NCBI RefSeq assembly: GCF_009696045.1 | Contig: NZ_VUMT01000012.1 | Location: 1 to 64,000, forward strand | DNA: 64,000 nt | Direction: 5' to 3' | Source of the DNA: Velocimicrobium porci | GTDB taxonomy: Bacteria > Bacillota > Clostridia > Lachnospirales > Lachnospiraceae | Part shown: one piece after another, positions 15,144-24,592 of the stretch | Layout of the letters: the number at the start of each line of letters is the position of its first letter | How positions within the stretch are numbered: the stretch's first letter is position 1 | Notes under the pieces: generated by a model | Told to the model about the DNA's origin: nothing | Databases searched by the model: none | Seen by the model: only the letters and a program-made list of their open reading frames with translations | Position numbers and translations under genes: made by a program

Positions 15144-18100
15144 TCATAATTTTGTTGCTTTTTCAACTGTCATTTTTAACTGGTTTCGTTCAATTGTATC
15201 TAAAATTAACTTTTCCGAATTGGAATCAAGAAACAAAAATAGTTGTGCAATTAATTCCTCTCTATAATTTTTATGTATAAAAAACCGGTTTTCAATGCAA
15301 CGAACACGTTCCGCCAATCCATTCATTTCTGTAACGGTATATTGAATTATATCCTCTACATCCTCTTTGAATACTTCTGTGTAAGAACTGGAAATTGTTA
15401 ACCCGGTTACTTCTTTTATTATTTTTGCATAAGAGGCAGCTACAATACTTCCAAGGTCTTCCAGCCTTTTAATTGTTTCTTCATTTAATTGAAATAAAAA
15501 ATATGGATTTAATTCTTCTCCTTTTAGTATCCATGATGCATAGGACTTTTTCAAAAGAATTAAAATACTTCCTTTAATTTCACTTTGCGAAAACATTGTT
15601 TTTATCCCAATTAAATTGTTATCTTTTAGATGAACTAATTCAAGTAATTGCTTTGCACGACTTGGACAAATCTTGGAGTTTTCCATATAAATTTTTTGAT
15701 GGAATAAATCCCCAAGAAGCTTAGATGCAATTTGAAACCCTTTTTCTGTCAAGTCCCGTAATATTTGGTCAGTTTTATTTCTATTGGCAAGATACATATC
15801 TAAAATATCCATTGGCATCGGTTTTGAAAAATAGTATCCTTGAACATGATCACAGCCTATTTGTTCTAAAAATTCAACTTGATTTCTTGTTTCAACACCC
15901 TCACAAATTACTCGAACATGAATCCGATTTGCCATCTCAATAATACTCTCAATAATTTGATGACTTCGTTCAGATAGTTCCCCATCTGGCAAAAATCCTC
16001 TATCTAATTTCAACACATCAAATGGAATTAATCGAACCATATTTAGAGAAGAGTATCCGGAACCAAAGTCGTCAATAGAAACCATACAGCCCAATTTTTT
16101 TATCTGTTTAACAACCTTCACGATTCCGTCCATATCCTGTCCGAATACACTTTCTGTAATTTCCAGTTCAATATATTGTTTCGGAAAGCTAAATTGATTC
16201 AAAGTTTCTTGTAGCCGTTTGATGTAATCTGTTTTTGTAATAGTAATCCTTGACTGATTAATAGATATTGTATACATTTCTTCTTCTGACTCATAAATTG
16301 ATTGAAGCTTTTCACACACACGTTTTAATACAAAAAAATCAATTTCAATGATAAATTCATTTTTTTCAAAAATCGGTATAAATTGATTAGGTGATAGAAA
16401 ACCAAATTTTGGAGAAATCCAACGTATCAATGCCTCGGCTCCTACAAATTGCTCATCAGATAAGCGATATTTCGGTTGCATATAGATCTTAAATTCATCT
16501 TCTCTCAAAGCATTATTCATTCTGGAAATCAGCTTCTTTTCTTTGTTTAGCATTCGTTCCATTGCATCATCAAATAATGCAAAAGTATGATGCTTCTCAC
16601 TAACAGATTTTCTTGCTGCGTCTGCTCTGTCAATTGCATAAGAAATTGAATCCACCTTTAAATCGTTAAAGAAGTAAATGCCACCCAAAAATTGCAATAA
16701 AATAATTTCATCTTCATAACAAACTTTTTTCTTTGCATATAATTTATCTAAGGCAATCATAAATTGGTCATTTGATTCTAATAATGTTAATACATGAAAA
16801 ACTGAATTTCTGTCTCTTGCCAATAACAGAGTATTGGGCAATTCCTGTTTTAATAAATCCGAGAAATAACGAATTACTTTATTTAAAACAGAGTAGCCAT
16901 ACCATTCACTGATTTCTGACAGACTTCTAATTTCAAAAGAACAAATTGCATAATTTTGACCCTTTTTATTTTGTATAATTTCTTCTCCTAATTCATAGAA
17001 AGTGGAATAACTCATAAATCCTGTGACTGCATCAGCACCAGACAGGCGGGCAATTTCTTTTTCATAACGGATACTTTGAAGCTTTATTCCTATTATTTGA
17101 GCAATATAGCGGAACAAATTAATATCTTCGTAGCTTGAATGTTCATATTCATCTTTATACTCAATTCCTAAAACCCCGATTGGCTTCTCTGACACATAAA
17201 ATAACAATTGTATGCCAGCCAAAGAGCTATTTGGAATAACCATTTGAAAACCTTTGGGCAATGGACAGTCCTTTGACCATTGAAGTATTTCATTTTCGTC
17301 AAAATAGGAAAAATATTGACCTAAGGAAAAACAATCCAACCGTTGAAATGAGAATCTTTTACTTTCTGTTTCTTTATTAAACCATTCATAATTCATAGAA
17401 ATAAATCGATTATCATTAGACAATTCCAAAATATAAGTCCGTTTTAAATGATACAATTCCCCTACAATTTCTAGCACACGGTTAATTGCAAGCTTTGGTT
17501 GTCCAATTCTTGTAATTAAATTTAAACATACTGGTATTACATTAATTCGGTCATATTTTATTTGGAGTAAATTCTTAGGGATTGCATCAGTTGAAATGGA
17601 ATCTACAGAATACTGTCCGTTTCCTTTTTTCTTTGCTTCCTCTAATGCCACCTTAGCTTTTTTTAATAAAACTTCAAAAGAGTCCTCACAGGTTAAAATA
17701 GAAGCTCCTACAGAAACAGTAACTTCAACCTTTTTATTTCCATAACTATAAACATCCTGAAGTGTTCTGCAGATTTTTTGACATTTTAGCAAAACAATTG
17801 AACTTTCCTTTATATCCTTCATAAAAACAAGAAAACATTCTTCTTTTATGCGGGTAATGATATCACTTGAGCGAAACATCATTTTTAACTTTTGAGCAGC
17901 CTCTGACAAAATCAGCTCACTATTTTTCTTTTCTACCTGCATATAAATTTCTGCCATATTATCAAGTGTAATTAAAAATAAACCGCACTGTGTCCGTTTA
18001 GAACAAAAAGCTAAATAATTGTTAATTAAACGGATTGCTGTGCGTTCACTATACAATTTTGTTAGATAATCATGAGAAACATCTTCAATCTCATACTTTT

Positions 18101-18545
18101 CAATTCCAACTTTGCCAGGCATTCCATTTTCTTGGAGTAAATGAGCATGAACAGTGGGAATGGAAATATGGAACCGAATTAACTTTAGTTCTTCTAAATC
18201 TGTTATCTGGAATACAAATGTCATAATTAAAGGACTCTTAAAAGACTTTGAATATTCATAATATTCCATGTAAGCAAATCCTTCAATTACACAAACTGTT
18301 TCATTTGAAATTACAGTATGAAATTGCTCGTCTTCTATAAAATAAGCAAAAGATTGCTCGTCTTTATGTTTTTCATAATAACAAATGGTTTCTTCTAAAG
18401 AATTGCTGTACTCTCCTTTTCGAATCCCATTCCATGAAAAATTCTCAGCTAAAAAAGGAACTATATTTTGGAAGGATTCCCTTCCCGTATAAAATTGAAG
18501 CATTTTTTCAGACAACTCAATTGCCTTATTTTCCAATCCAATCAT
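15144..18545 (-). CDS. Multidomain GGDEF-GAF-GGDEF-EAL cyclic-di-GMP protein
   Basis: A 1133-aa cytosolic protein without membrane helices. The N terminus (about 1-135) looks like a SnoaL/NTF2-like ligand-binding fold. A first GGDEF domain (about 160-320) has RIKEECF where RxGGDEF is expected, so it should not make c-di-GMP. A GAF-like region spans about 350-500. A second GGDEF domain (about 515-670) has RDRNSVF at that site, also inactive. The EAL domain (about 690-930) keeps the main catalytic blocks: EALIRW, SINQS, ELEITES, DDFGSGYS, LKLD, EGVET and QGYYFSKPMP, so it should be an active c-di-GMP phosphodiesterase. The last 200 residues are helical and unassigned. ATG at 18545 is chosen because AAAAGGAGG precedes it. 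Confidence 0.88.
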   Translation of the reverse strand: MIGLENKAIELSEKMLQFYTGRESFQNIVPFLAENFSWNGIRKGEYSNSLEETICYYEKHKDEQSFAYFIEDEQFHTVISNETVCVIEGFAYMEYYEYSKSFKSPLIMTFVFQITDLEELKLIRFHISIPTVHAHLLQENGMPGKVGIEKYEIEDVSHDYLTKLYSERTAIRLINNYLAFCSKRTQCGLFLITLDNMAEIYMQVEKKNSELILSEAAQKLKMMFRSSDIITRIKEECFLVFMKDIKESSIVLLKCQKICRTLQDVYSYGNKKVEVTVSVGASILTCEDSFEVLLKKAKVALEEAKKKGNGQYSVDSISTDAIPKNLLQIKYDRINVIPVCLNLITRIGQPKLAINRVLEIVGELYHLKRTYILELSNDNRFISMNYEWFNKETESKRFSFQRLDCFSLGQYFSYFDENEILQWSKDCPLPKGFQMVIPNSSLAGIQLLFYVSEKPIGVLGIEYKDEYEHSSYEDINLFRYIAQIIGIKLQSIRYEKEIARLSGADAVTGFMSYSTFYELGEEIIQNKKGQNYAICSFEIRSLSEISEWYGYSVLNKVIRYFSDLLKQELPNTLLLARDRNSVFHVLTLLESNDQFMIALDKLYAKKKVCYEDEIILLQFLGGIYFFNDLKVDSISYAIDRADAARKSVSEKHHTFALFDDAMERMLNKEKKLISRMNNALREDEFKIYMQPKYRLSDEQFVGAEALIRWISPKFGFLSPNQFIPIFEKNEFIIEIDFFVLKRVCEKLQSIYESEEEMYTISINQSRITITKTDYIKRLQETLNQFSFPKQYIELEITESVFGQDMDGIVKVVKQIKKLGCMVSIDDFGSGYSSLNMVRLIPFDVLKLDRGFLPDGELSERSHQIIESIIEMANRIHVRVICEGVETRNQVEFLEQIGCDHVQGYYFSKPMPMDILDMYLANRNKTDQILRDLTEKGFQIASKLLGDLFHQKIYMENSKICPSRAKQLLELVHLKDNNLIGIKTMFSQSEIKGSILILLKKSYASWILKGEELNPYFLFQLNEETIKRLEDLGSIVAASYAKIIKEVTGLTISSSYTEVFKEDVEDIIQYTVTEMNGLAERVRCIENRFFIHKNYREELIAQLFLFLDSNSEKLILDTIERNQLKMTVEKATKL

Positions 18546-18610
18546 AAACTTAGTTCCTCCTTTTATTGTAAAAACAACATTTGAATTCTCTTTTATTCTC
18601 ACCATTTTTA

Positions 18611-18639
18611 ATTATACATGTAAAATAATTATTAGTCAA
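18611..18639 (-). promoter_or_regulatory. Promoter of the GGDEF/EAL gene
   Basis: On the minus strand TTGACT (18639-18634) and TATAAT (18616-18611) are exactly 17 bases apart. Transcription would begin near 18604, downstream of the long-frame start, which supports the ATG at 18545 and a leader of about 60 bases. Confidence 0.8.
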
Positions 18640-18724
18640 TTTACATAGTGCAGAAGTAATGATTAAATATTTTTGCAATATGCTGTAAAGTTTCTTTTTT
18701 TCTAATTAAAGATATAATTTAAAA

Positions 18725-18759
18725 AAGAGAAAGGATACTACAATAGTACCCTTTCTCTT
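18725..18759 (-). terminator. Terminator of the der-plsY operon
   Basis: AAGAGAAAGG (18725-18734) pairs with CCTTTCTCTT (18750-18759), with an extra TACTA/TAGTA inner stem. On the minus strand it is followed by TTTTTTAA. It overlaps the last bases of the plsY stop codon. Confidence 0.88.
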
Positions 18760-19384
18760 ACTTATTTTTTACACCTATCTTACGTTCTGTACCGGAAAGT
18801 AATCGTTTTATATTTTGCCAATGTCGTAAATAAGCAAGTATTGTAAATAAAAATGAAATAATCATCATATGTAAAAATACAGGACTTTCCTTATAAAATA
18901 AAAAGGTATTTAACGGCAGCAGCCATGCCACAATTAAAGAACCAAGTGAAACATAGCGGGAGATTGCAACGACTGATACAAAAATGATAATACCAGCTAA
19001 TGTAATTCGTGGGTCAGCAATTGAGATTATAATACCTCCCATTGCAGCAATTCCCTTTCCACCTTTAAAATTCAAATAAAAAGGAAAATTATGTCCTAAT
19101 ACAACACCTAAACCAATATAAAGGGCATATAATTCCCAATAAGCAGTTTTATCGGCAAACATAATGCGGTAAACAACAATAGGAATAATTGCCTTAAACG
19201 CATCTCCTAAGAATGTTATTAAAGCTGCCTTTATCCCCAAAGTCCGGAGTGCATTTGTTGCACCTGCATTACCACTTCCCTCTTTCCGGATATCCATATT
19301 ATTTGCTTTCCCAACAAAATACCCGGTGGAAAAGCATCCACAACCATATCCTATCAATAAACAAATAATAATCGTAGTTATCAT
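18758..19384 (-). CDS. plsY: Acyl-phosphate:glycerol-3-phosphate acyltransferase
   Basis: PlsY transfers the acyl group from acyl-phosphate to glycerol-3-phosphate, making lysophosphatidic acid for membrane phospholipids. It is an integral membrane protein with about five helices. The three family motifs are present: KEGSGNAGATNALRTLG (about 32-48), GHNFPFYLNFKGGKGIA, and the C-terminal LRHWQNIKRLLSGTE. The length of 208 aa is normal. The ATG at 19384 follows ATAGGT and lies five bases past the der stop at 19389. A longer frame to 19453 would overlap der by 65 bases. Co-transcription with der and DUF512 is likely. Confidence 0.95.
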   Translation of the reverse strand: MITTIIICLLIGYGCGCFSTGYFVGKANNMDIRKEGSGNAGATNALRTLGIKAALITFLGDAFKAIIPIVVYRIMFADKTAYWELYALYIGLGVVLGHNFPFYLNFKGGKGIAAMGGIIISIADPRITLAGIIIFVSVVAISRYVSLGSLIVAWLLPLNTFLFYKESPVFLHMMIISFLFTILAYLRHWQNIKRLLSGTERKIGVKNK

Positions 19385-19388
19385 ATAC

Positions 19389-20711
19389 CTATTTTTCCTT
19401 TCTCTCTCTTGTGATAAATCGAAGTGAAGTTCCGGTGAAACCAAACGCATCACGAATTCGATTCTCTAAATAGCGTGTATATGAAAAATGCATAAGCTCT
19501 TTGTCATTTACAAATATAACAAAGGTTGGTGGTTTTACTGACACTTGTGTTACATAAAAGATTTTTAAACGTTTTCCTTTATCGGAAGGAGGTTGTTGCA
19601 TTGCAACCGCTTCAGTCACAATTTCATTTAATACACCAGTAGCAATTCTTAAGTTTTGATACTGAATTACAGTTTCAATTGTTTCAAATACTTTTGGAAG
19701 TCTTTGACCTGTTTTTGCAGAAATAAACATAATCTGTGCATATGGCATAAAGGAAAGAATTCTTCTAATCTCATCTGTATATTTTGCAACTGTTTTATTG
19801 TCCTTTTCTATCAAATCCCATTTGTTTACACAAATAATAATACCCTTGCCACGTTCATGAGCAATTCCGGCAATTTTAGCATCTTGTTCCGTTACTCCTT
19901 CAGTGGCATCAATTACTAATAATACCAAATCAGCTTTTTCTACTGCAGCAACAGTACGAACAATACTATAACGCTCAAGTTCCTCTTTAATACGACTCTT
20001 TCTTCGAAGTCCTGCCGTATCAATAAATACATATTCTTTTCCATTCCATTTTACAGCTGTATCAATTGCGTCCCGGGTCGTACCAGCAATATCCGATACA
20101 ATAACTCTCTCTTCACCAAGAAGCTTATTGATAATAGAAGATTTTCCAGCATTTGGTTTTCCTACGATTGCAATTCTTGGCCGTTCGTCCTCTTCTTCCG
20201 TAGCAAGTGATTTATTAAAATGAGAAGTTACCTCATCAAGCATATCACCTAACCCAATCTTAGAAGAAGCTGAAATTGGATATGGGTCACCTATTCCAAG
20301 ATTATAGAACTCATATACATCTGGCATATATTTTTCAAAATTATCTACTTTATTTACAACTAGCACAACCGGCTTATGAGATTTTCGAAGCATATCGGCT
20401 ACTTTAAAATCTGCATCCACCAAACCTTGCTTTACATCAACTAAAAACATAATGACATCTGCAGTTTCAATTGCAATTTCTGCCTGCTGACGCATATGGG
20501 AAAGCATTATATCTTTTGTATCCATCTCAATACCACCGGTATCAATCATTGTAAACTGATAATTAAGCCAAGTCACATCTGCATAAATACGATCTCTTGT
20601 TACGCCTGGATAATCTTTTACAATGGATATCTTTTCCCCTGCTAATGAATTAAATAATGTGGACTTTCCTACATTCGGACGTCCTACAATTGCAACAATT
20701 GGTCTACTCAT
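19389..20711 (-). CDS. der: Ribosome biogenesis GTPase Der (EngA)
   Basis: An essential GTPase with two tandem G domains, needed for maturation of the 50S subunit. G1 motifs are [12 protein letters not shown] (about 9-20) and [13 protein letters not shown] (about 183-195). G4 motifs are NKVD and NKWD; G3 motifs DTGG and DTAG. The C-terminal KH-like domain begins near residue 350 ([20 protein letters not shown]). At 440 aa the length is normal. The start follows AAGGAG. It lies 21 bases downstream of the DUF512 gene and just upstream of plsY, a conserved cluster in Clostridia. Confidence 0.97.
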   Translation of the reverse strand: MSRPIVAIVGRPNVGKSTLFNSLAGEKISIVKDYPGVTRDRIYADVTWLNYQFTMIDTGGIEMDTKDIMLSHMRQQAEIAIETADVIMFLVDVKQGLVDADFKVADMLRKSHKPVVLVVNKVDNFEKYMPDVYEFYNLGIGDPYPISASSKIGLGDMLDEVTSHFNKSLATEEEDERPRIAIVGKPNAGKSSIINKLLGEERVIVSDIAGTTRDAIDTAVKWNGKEYVFIDTAGLRRKSRIKEELERYSIVRTVAAVEKADLVLLVIDATEGVTEQDAKIAGIAHERGKGIIICVNKWDLIEKDNKTVAKYTDEIRRILSFMPYAQIMFISAKTGQRLPKVFETIETVIQYQNLRIATGVLNEIVTEAVAMQQPPSDKGKRLKIFYVTQVSVKPPTFVIFVNDKELMHFSYTRYLENRIRDAFGFTGTSLRFITRERKEK

Positions 20712-20732
20712 TCTTCTACTCCTTATCTATAG

Positions 20733-22052
20733 TTATTCATCCAAAACGATTGTACGAACCAAAGAAGCTCCATCTGAAGCTACAATCCGGATTTTAATAC
20801 CTAATTCTTTTTCCAAATCATTTACTGTTAAATCATCTAATAATACTTCTTCACCACTTCTTAACAATACATCAGGCAAAATTAAATAATCTCCCAGTTC
20901 TTTTCCTTTTAATTGCTTTATAATATCCTGTCCTGTCAAAAGCCCTGCTACGGTAATATCATGTCCAAAGAAATCATTTTCTATCATATATACTTTACCA
21001 CGAATACCAGGGTAAATACAATTCACTTTTTTAATTATTTTTTCTAAAATTGGTGCAGCAAGCCTGCCGGTTGCTAACGATATTGTCTTACTTCTTATTT
21101 CTTTTTGCTCTCTCGATATACACTCTAATTCCTCATCGACTTCATCAACAAGTGAACGAATCATTCCGACGCCATTTTCAATCTGTCCATATCCTTCATA
21201 ATATTCTTCGTTTGGTATCTCTTCTTCTGCAATTAGATACCATTCATCACTTGGGAATACAAATCTTGTGCCATGTTCTTTTAAAAGTTTTTCCTGCCAT
21301 TCATGAATTAGTTCTAAAACTTTTTTTGCATCTTCTTTTTCAAACTTTTCAAGCTGTACTAAATTATCCCGATATTTTGTCAATCCAACCGGAACAACTG
21401 ATAAACTTCTCATATAAGGAAGCAGTTCCGACAGTTCTTTAATACTGCGCTCTAATTCCTCACCGTCATTATAACCTTTACATAATACAATCTGACTATT
21501 CATTTCAATTCCAGCTTCATACAGCCGTTTTACCTTCTGCAGCGCATCACCTGCAAAACGATTGTGGAGCATTTTACAGCGAAGTTCTGGATTCATTGTA
21601 TGAATTGAAATATTAATTGGTGACAGTTTATATAATATAATGCGTTCTAAATCTTCTTCCTTCATGTTGGTAAGTGTAATATAATTTCCCTGTAAAAAGG
21701 AAAGCCTTGCATCATCATCTTTAAAGTAAAGAGTATCTCTCATTCCAGGAGGCATCTGATCAATAAAACAAAACATGCACTTATTATGACAAGAGCGATA
21801 AGCATCCATCAGCCCTTCCGAAAAAGAAAGTCCCAAATCTTCTTCATATTCTTTTTCAATATCAAGTTCCCATTCTTCTCCATTTTGTTTGCGGACTAAA
21901 ACAGTTAAATATTCTTCATTCATATAATAATGATAGTCAAATACATCTTTTATTTCACAATCATTAATGGATAATAGAATATCTCCCGGTTCCAGTTCTA
22001 ATTCTTCTCCGATACTTCCCGGAGCTACTTCTGTAATTTTATGTCCTTTCAT
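20733..22052 (-). CDS. DUF512 protein: PDZ plus radical-SAM-like domain
   Basis: A 439-aa protein of the TIGR03279/DUF512 type. An N-terminal PDZ-like domain (about 1-65: ITEVAPGSIGEELELEPGDILLSIN region) is followed by a radical-SAM-like core whose cluster motif is CHNKCMFCFIDQMP (C-x3-C-x2-C type). The DUF512 domain follows in the second half, ending with LPDVLLRSGEEVLLDDLTV. The function is unknown; the family is regularly found next to der, which suggests a link to ribosome assembly or RNA modification, but that is inference. The start follows AAGGAGAAG. It is separated from the lipoprotein gene upstream by a terminator, so it probably has its own promoter near the end of that gene. Confidence 0.9.
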   Translation of the reverse strand: MKGHKITEVAPGSIGEELELEPGDILLSINDCEIKDVFDYHYYMNEEYLTVLVRKQNGEEWELDIEKEYEEDLGLSFSEGLMDAYRSCHNKCMFCFIDQMPPGMRDTLYFKDDDARLSFLQGNYITLTNMKEEDLERIILYKLSPINISIHTMNPELRCKMLHNRFAGDALQKVKRLYEAGIEMNSQIVLCKGYNDGEELERSIKELSELLPYMRSLSVVPVGLTKYRDNLVQLEKFEKEDAKKVLELIHEWQEKLLKEHGTRFVFPSDEWYLIAEEEIPNEEYYEGYGQIENGVGMIRSLVDEVDEELECISREQKEIRSKTISLATGRLAAPILEKIIKKVNCIYPGIRGKVYMIENDFFGHDITVAGLLTGQDIIKQLKGKELGDYLILPDVLLRSGEEVLLDDLTVNDLEKELGIKIRIVASDGASLVRTIVLDE

Positions 22053-22072
22053 CTAATCTTCTCCTTGATAAG

Positions 22073-22099
22073 AAAAGTCGCCTTATTCGGACGACTTTT
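22073..22099 (-). terminator. Terminator of the trigger-factor-like gene
   Basis: AAAAGTCG (22073-22080) and CGACTTTT (22092-22099) form a stem directly after the gene ending at 22108, with T-rich sequence on the minus-strand 3' side of the stem. Confidence 0.8.
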
Positions 22100-22107
22100 C
22101 AAATAAC

Positions 22108-23181
22108 TTATTTTTCCACTGCGGAGTCAATAACTACTTTTTGAGCTTTTTCCATCAATAACTGTTGTTTTAAATCTTCTTCTTTTACTTTCTTTTTTAT
22201 ATCTTCTTTTGTTCCATAACCATTATTGACAAATTCATCAATTTTAGCTTCGTATTCTTTATCTGTAACTTCCAGTCCCTCTTTTTCTGCAATTGCAAGA
22301 GCAACTAGTTTTTCAGCAACACCAGCTTTTACAATATCCTTTGTATCTTCTTCAAAAGTCTTTTCAGAAGAACCAAACTGGGATAAAATAGTATCTAAAT
22401 CCGTATTGTAACTTGCTGCCATTTGTTGATAATATGATTTAATATTTTCAAATGCTTTATCTAATTCTACTTGAGGGTATTTTTTGATTTTTGTATTTTT
22501 AACAGCTTCCTGCCAAACAGCACTTTCGTTTTGAGCCTGTTTTTCATTTAATAGCTGTTCATTTGTAGCCTTTTTATATTCTTCTACTGTTTTATAATTT
22601 GTATTCTTCTTTACATATTTGTCATTTAATTCAGGAATAATTGGGTCACCCTGAATATAATTTACTTTAACTGTAAATACAACTTTCTTTCCAGCTAACT
22701 CTTTCGAATTATAATTTTTTGGAAATGTAAGATTTAGTTTTACTGTTTCTCCAACTTTTGCACCAATTAATCCATCTTCGAAACCATCAATAAAGGTATT
22801 AGAACCAATTGTAAGATCGTATCCTTTTTGGGAACCACCCTCGAAAGCCTTTCCATCTTTTTTCCCCTCATAATCGATGTTTACTGTATCACCATCTTTT
22901 ACTTTTCCTTCTTTTATTTTCTTTTTCTCTGCATTCGACTCTAATTGCTGTTTAATGTAAGTATCTACATCTTCATCTGTTACTTTTGCAGCTTCTTTTT
23001 TCAAGCCTTTATATTCTCCTAATTGTACACAGTCACTTATTTTATAATTTTCATCTTTACTAGCCTGTGTTTCTGCTTTGGTCGTTTCTTCTTTTTTAGA
23101 AGAAACTGATTTGTCCCCGCATGCTGTCATCATTGCTACAAGGCTGACAACCATAATTGTTGTTACTACTTTTCGTTTCAT
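22108..23181 (-). CDS. Trigger-factor-like peptidyl-prolyl isomerase lipoprotein
   Basis: A 357-aa exported lipoprotein. The signal peptide ends in the lipobox MTAC with the cysteine at about residue 22. After a Lys/Glu/Thr linker comes a region like the trigger-factor PPIase: an FKBP-type domain at about 100-180 (DGDTVNIDYEGKKDGKAFEGG and TFIDGFEDGLIGAKVGETV). The C-terminal half (about 190-357) resembles the helical chaperone arms of trigger factor. It lacks the N-terminal ribosome-binding domain, so it probably folds proteins outside the membrane, like PrsA. The ATG at 23181 is chosen because AAAGGAG lies eight bases upstream; ATGs further up are too close to or before that site. It is transcribed divergently from the PRPP synthetase gene. 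Confidence 0.88.
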   Translation of the reverse strand: MKRKVVTTIMVVSLVAMMTACGDKSVSSKKEETTKAETQASKDENYKISDCVQLGEYKGLKKEAAKVTDEDVDTYIKQQLESNAEKKKIKEGKVKDGDTVNIDYEGKKDGKAFEGGSQKGYDLTIGSNTFIDGFEDGLIGAKVGETVKLNLTFPKNYNSKELAGKKVVFTVKVNYIQGDPIIPELNDKYVKKNTNYKTVEEYKKATNEQLLNEKQAQNESAVWQEAVKNTKIKKYPQVELDKAFENIKSYYQQMAASYNTDLDTILSQFGSSEKTFEEDTKDIVKAGVAEKLVALAIAEKEGLEVTDKEYEAKIDEFVNNGYGTKEDIKKKVKEEDLKQQLLMEKAQKVVIDSAVEK

Positions 23182-23265
23182 TTTCATTTCTCCTTTTTCT
23201 TCACGCAGATTTTTACCTGCACTATACATTTATAACACATTCTGCTGAAAAAGAAAAGCATTTTA

Positions 23266-23294
23266 TTGAATTCTTAAGAAAAGTCTGTTACAAT
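23266..23294 (+). promoter_or_regulatory. Promoter of the PRPP synthetase gene
   Basis: TTGAAT (23266-23271) and TACAAT (23289-23294) are 17 bases apart, 42 bases before the ATG at 23337. The 155-bp divergent gap must also hold the promoter of the lipoprotein gene, which I could not place with confidence. Confidence 0.7.
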
Positions 23295-23336
23295 CACCAT
23301 AGATTATTTTATAAATACAAAAGTGAGGAATATAAT

Positions 23337-24497
23337 ATGCCAAATAGAATTATTGAAGAAGCATTTCCTGTTGGTACTTTAAAAATTGCTGCATTAGACA
23401 GCTTGAAAGAATTTGGTGAAAGTGTAAACCAGATTTTAGCAGAAACAAGAAAGGGGTATGCCGGAACAAAAAAAGCAGAGTTTTTTCCTGGATATATTAC
23501 CGATAATTACTTAGTTGACTTAGATACACCTAGATTTGGAACCGGTGAATCAAAAGGTATTATTCATGAATCTGTTCGAGGAGCCGATTTATTTTTATTA
23601 ATGGATCCGGTAAATGCAAGTAATTTATACAAAATAAATGGCGAAGATACTTTTACCTCTCCAGACGACAATTATCAGGATGTGAAACGCATCATTGCTG
23701 CTTCCAATGGAAAAGCAAGCCGAATTAATTTAATTATGCCTTTTTTGTATGAAGGACGTCGTGATATTCGTAGAAATTTCGAATCTTTGGATTGTTCGAT
23801 TGCTTTACAGGAATTAATTGAAATGGGTGTTGAAAATATTATTACATTTGATGCCCATGAGCCAAGGGTTGTTAATTCCATTCCAATCAACGGATTTGAC
23901 AACTTTAATACTGCCTTTCAATTTGTAGAAAAAGTATTAGAATATGACAAGGAACTTCTAGTCAATGGAGATTCTCTAATGGCAGTAAGTCCGGACGAAA
24001 ATGGAATGCCTCGTGCTGTCTATTATGCCAATGTACTTGGTATTAACATGGGAATGTTTTATAAACGAAAGGACTATACTACAACAGTAGATGGTCTACA
24101 CCCAGTAATTGCACATGAATTTTTAGGAAATGATCCAGCCGGCAAAACAGTTTTAATCGTAGATGATTTAATTACTTCCGGAGAACCAATTCTTGAAACA
24201 GCTCGTGAATTAAAGAAAAGAAATGCAAAGAAGATTTATATGTGTGTTACTTATGGTTTGTTTTCAGAAGGCTTAGAAGCATTTGACAAAGCGTATGAAG
24301 AGGGAATTTTAGACCAGTTGTTTACTACTAATTTAACTTATATTAGTGATGAACTAGTATCAAGACCATATTATACAAAAGTTGACCTTAGCCGATATGT
24401 TGCTCTCATTATTAATACTTTAAATCATGATACTTCGATTAATGAAATTGTTGACCCGGTAAAGAAAATCCATGAAATTATAAAAGACCGTCAATAG
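23337..24497 (+). CDS. prs: Ribose-phosphate pyrophosphokinase (PRPP synthetase)
   Basis: Makes 5-phosphoribosyl-1-pyrophosphate from ribose-5-phosphate and ATP for nucleotide, His and Trp synthesis. The PRPP-binding loop VLIVDDLITSGEPILETA near residues 273-290 is clear. INLIMPFLYEGRRDIRR and NIITFDAHEPRVVNSIPINGF correspond to the conserved flexible loop and metal-binding region of the family. At 386 aa it is longer than the classical 310-320-aa enzyme; this longer form is common in Lachnospiraceae. ATG at 23337 follows GTGAGGA. A longer open frame upstream lies in the promoter region and is not coding. Confidence 0.92.
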   Translation: MPNRIIEEAFPVGTLKIAALDSLKEFGESVNQILAETRKGYAGTKKAEFFPGYITDNYLVDLDTPRFGTGESKGIIHESVRGADLFLLMDPVNASNLYKINGEDTFTSPDDNYQDVKRIIAASNGKASRINLIMPFLYEGRRDIRRNFESLDCSIALQELIEMGVENIITFDAHEPRVVNSIPINGFDNFNTAFQFVEKVLEYDKELLVNGDSLMAVSPDENGMPRAVYYANVLGINMGMFYKRKDYTTTVDGLHPVIAHEFLGNDPAGKTVLIVDDLITSGEPILETARELKKRNAKKIYMCVTYGLFSEGLEAFDKAYEEGILDQLFTTNLTYISDELVSRPYYTKVDLSRYVALIINTLNHDTSINEIVDPVKKIHEIIKDRQ

Positions 24498-24523
24498 AAA
24501 AACATTTTTCAGTTATAACAACC

Positions 24524-24569
24524 AACAGACACATGAATAAAATCAGACGGATGATATCATGTGTCTGTT
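24524..24569 (+). terminator. Terminator of the PRPP synthetase gene
   Basis: AACAGACACATGA (24524-24536) pairs with TCATGTGTCTGTT (24557-24569), followed by TTTTG on the plus strand. The minus-strand gene pgeF ends at 24593, so it may serve both directions. Confidence 0.85.
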
Positions 24570-24592
24570 TTTGTAAAATTGTATTATAGATA

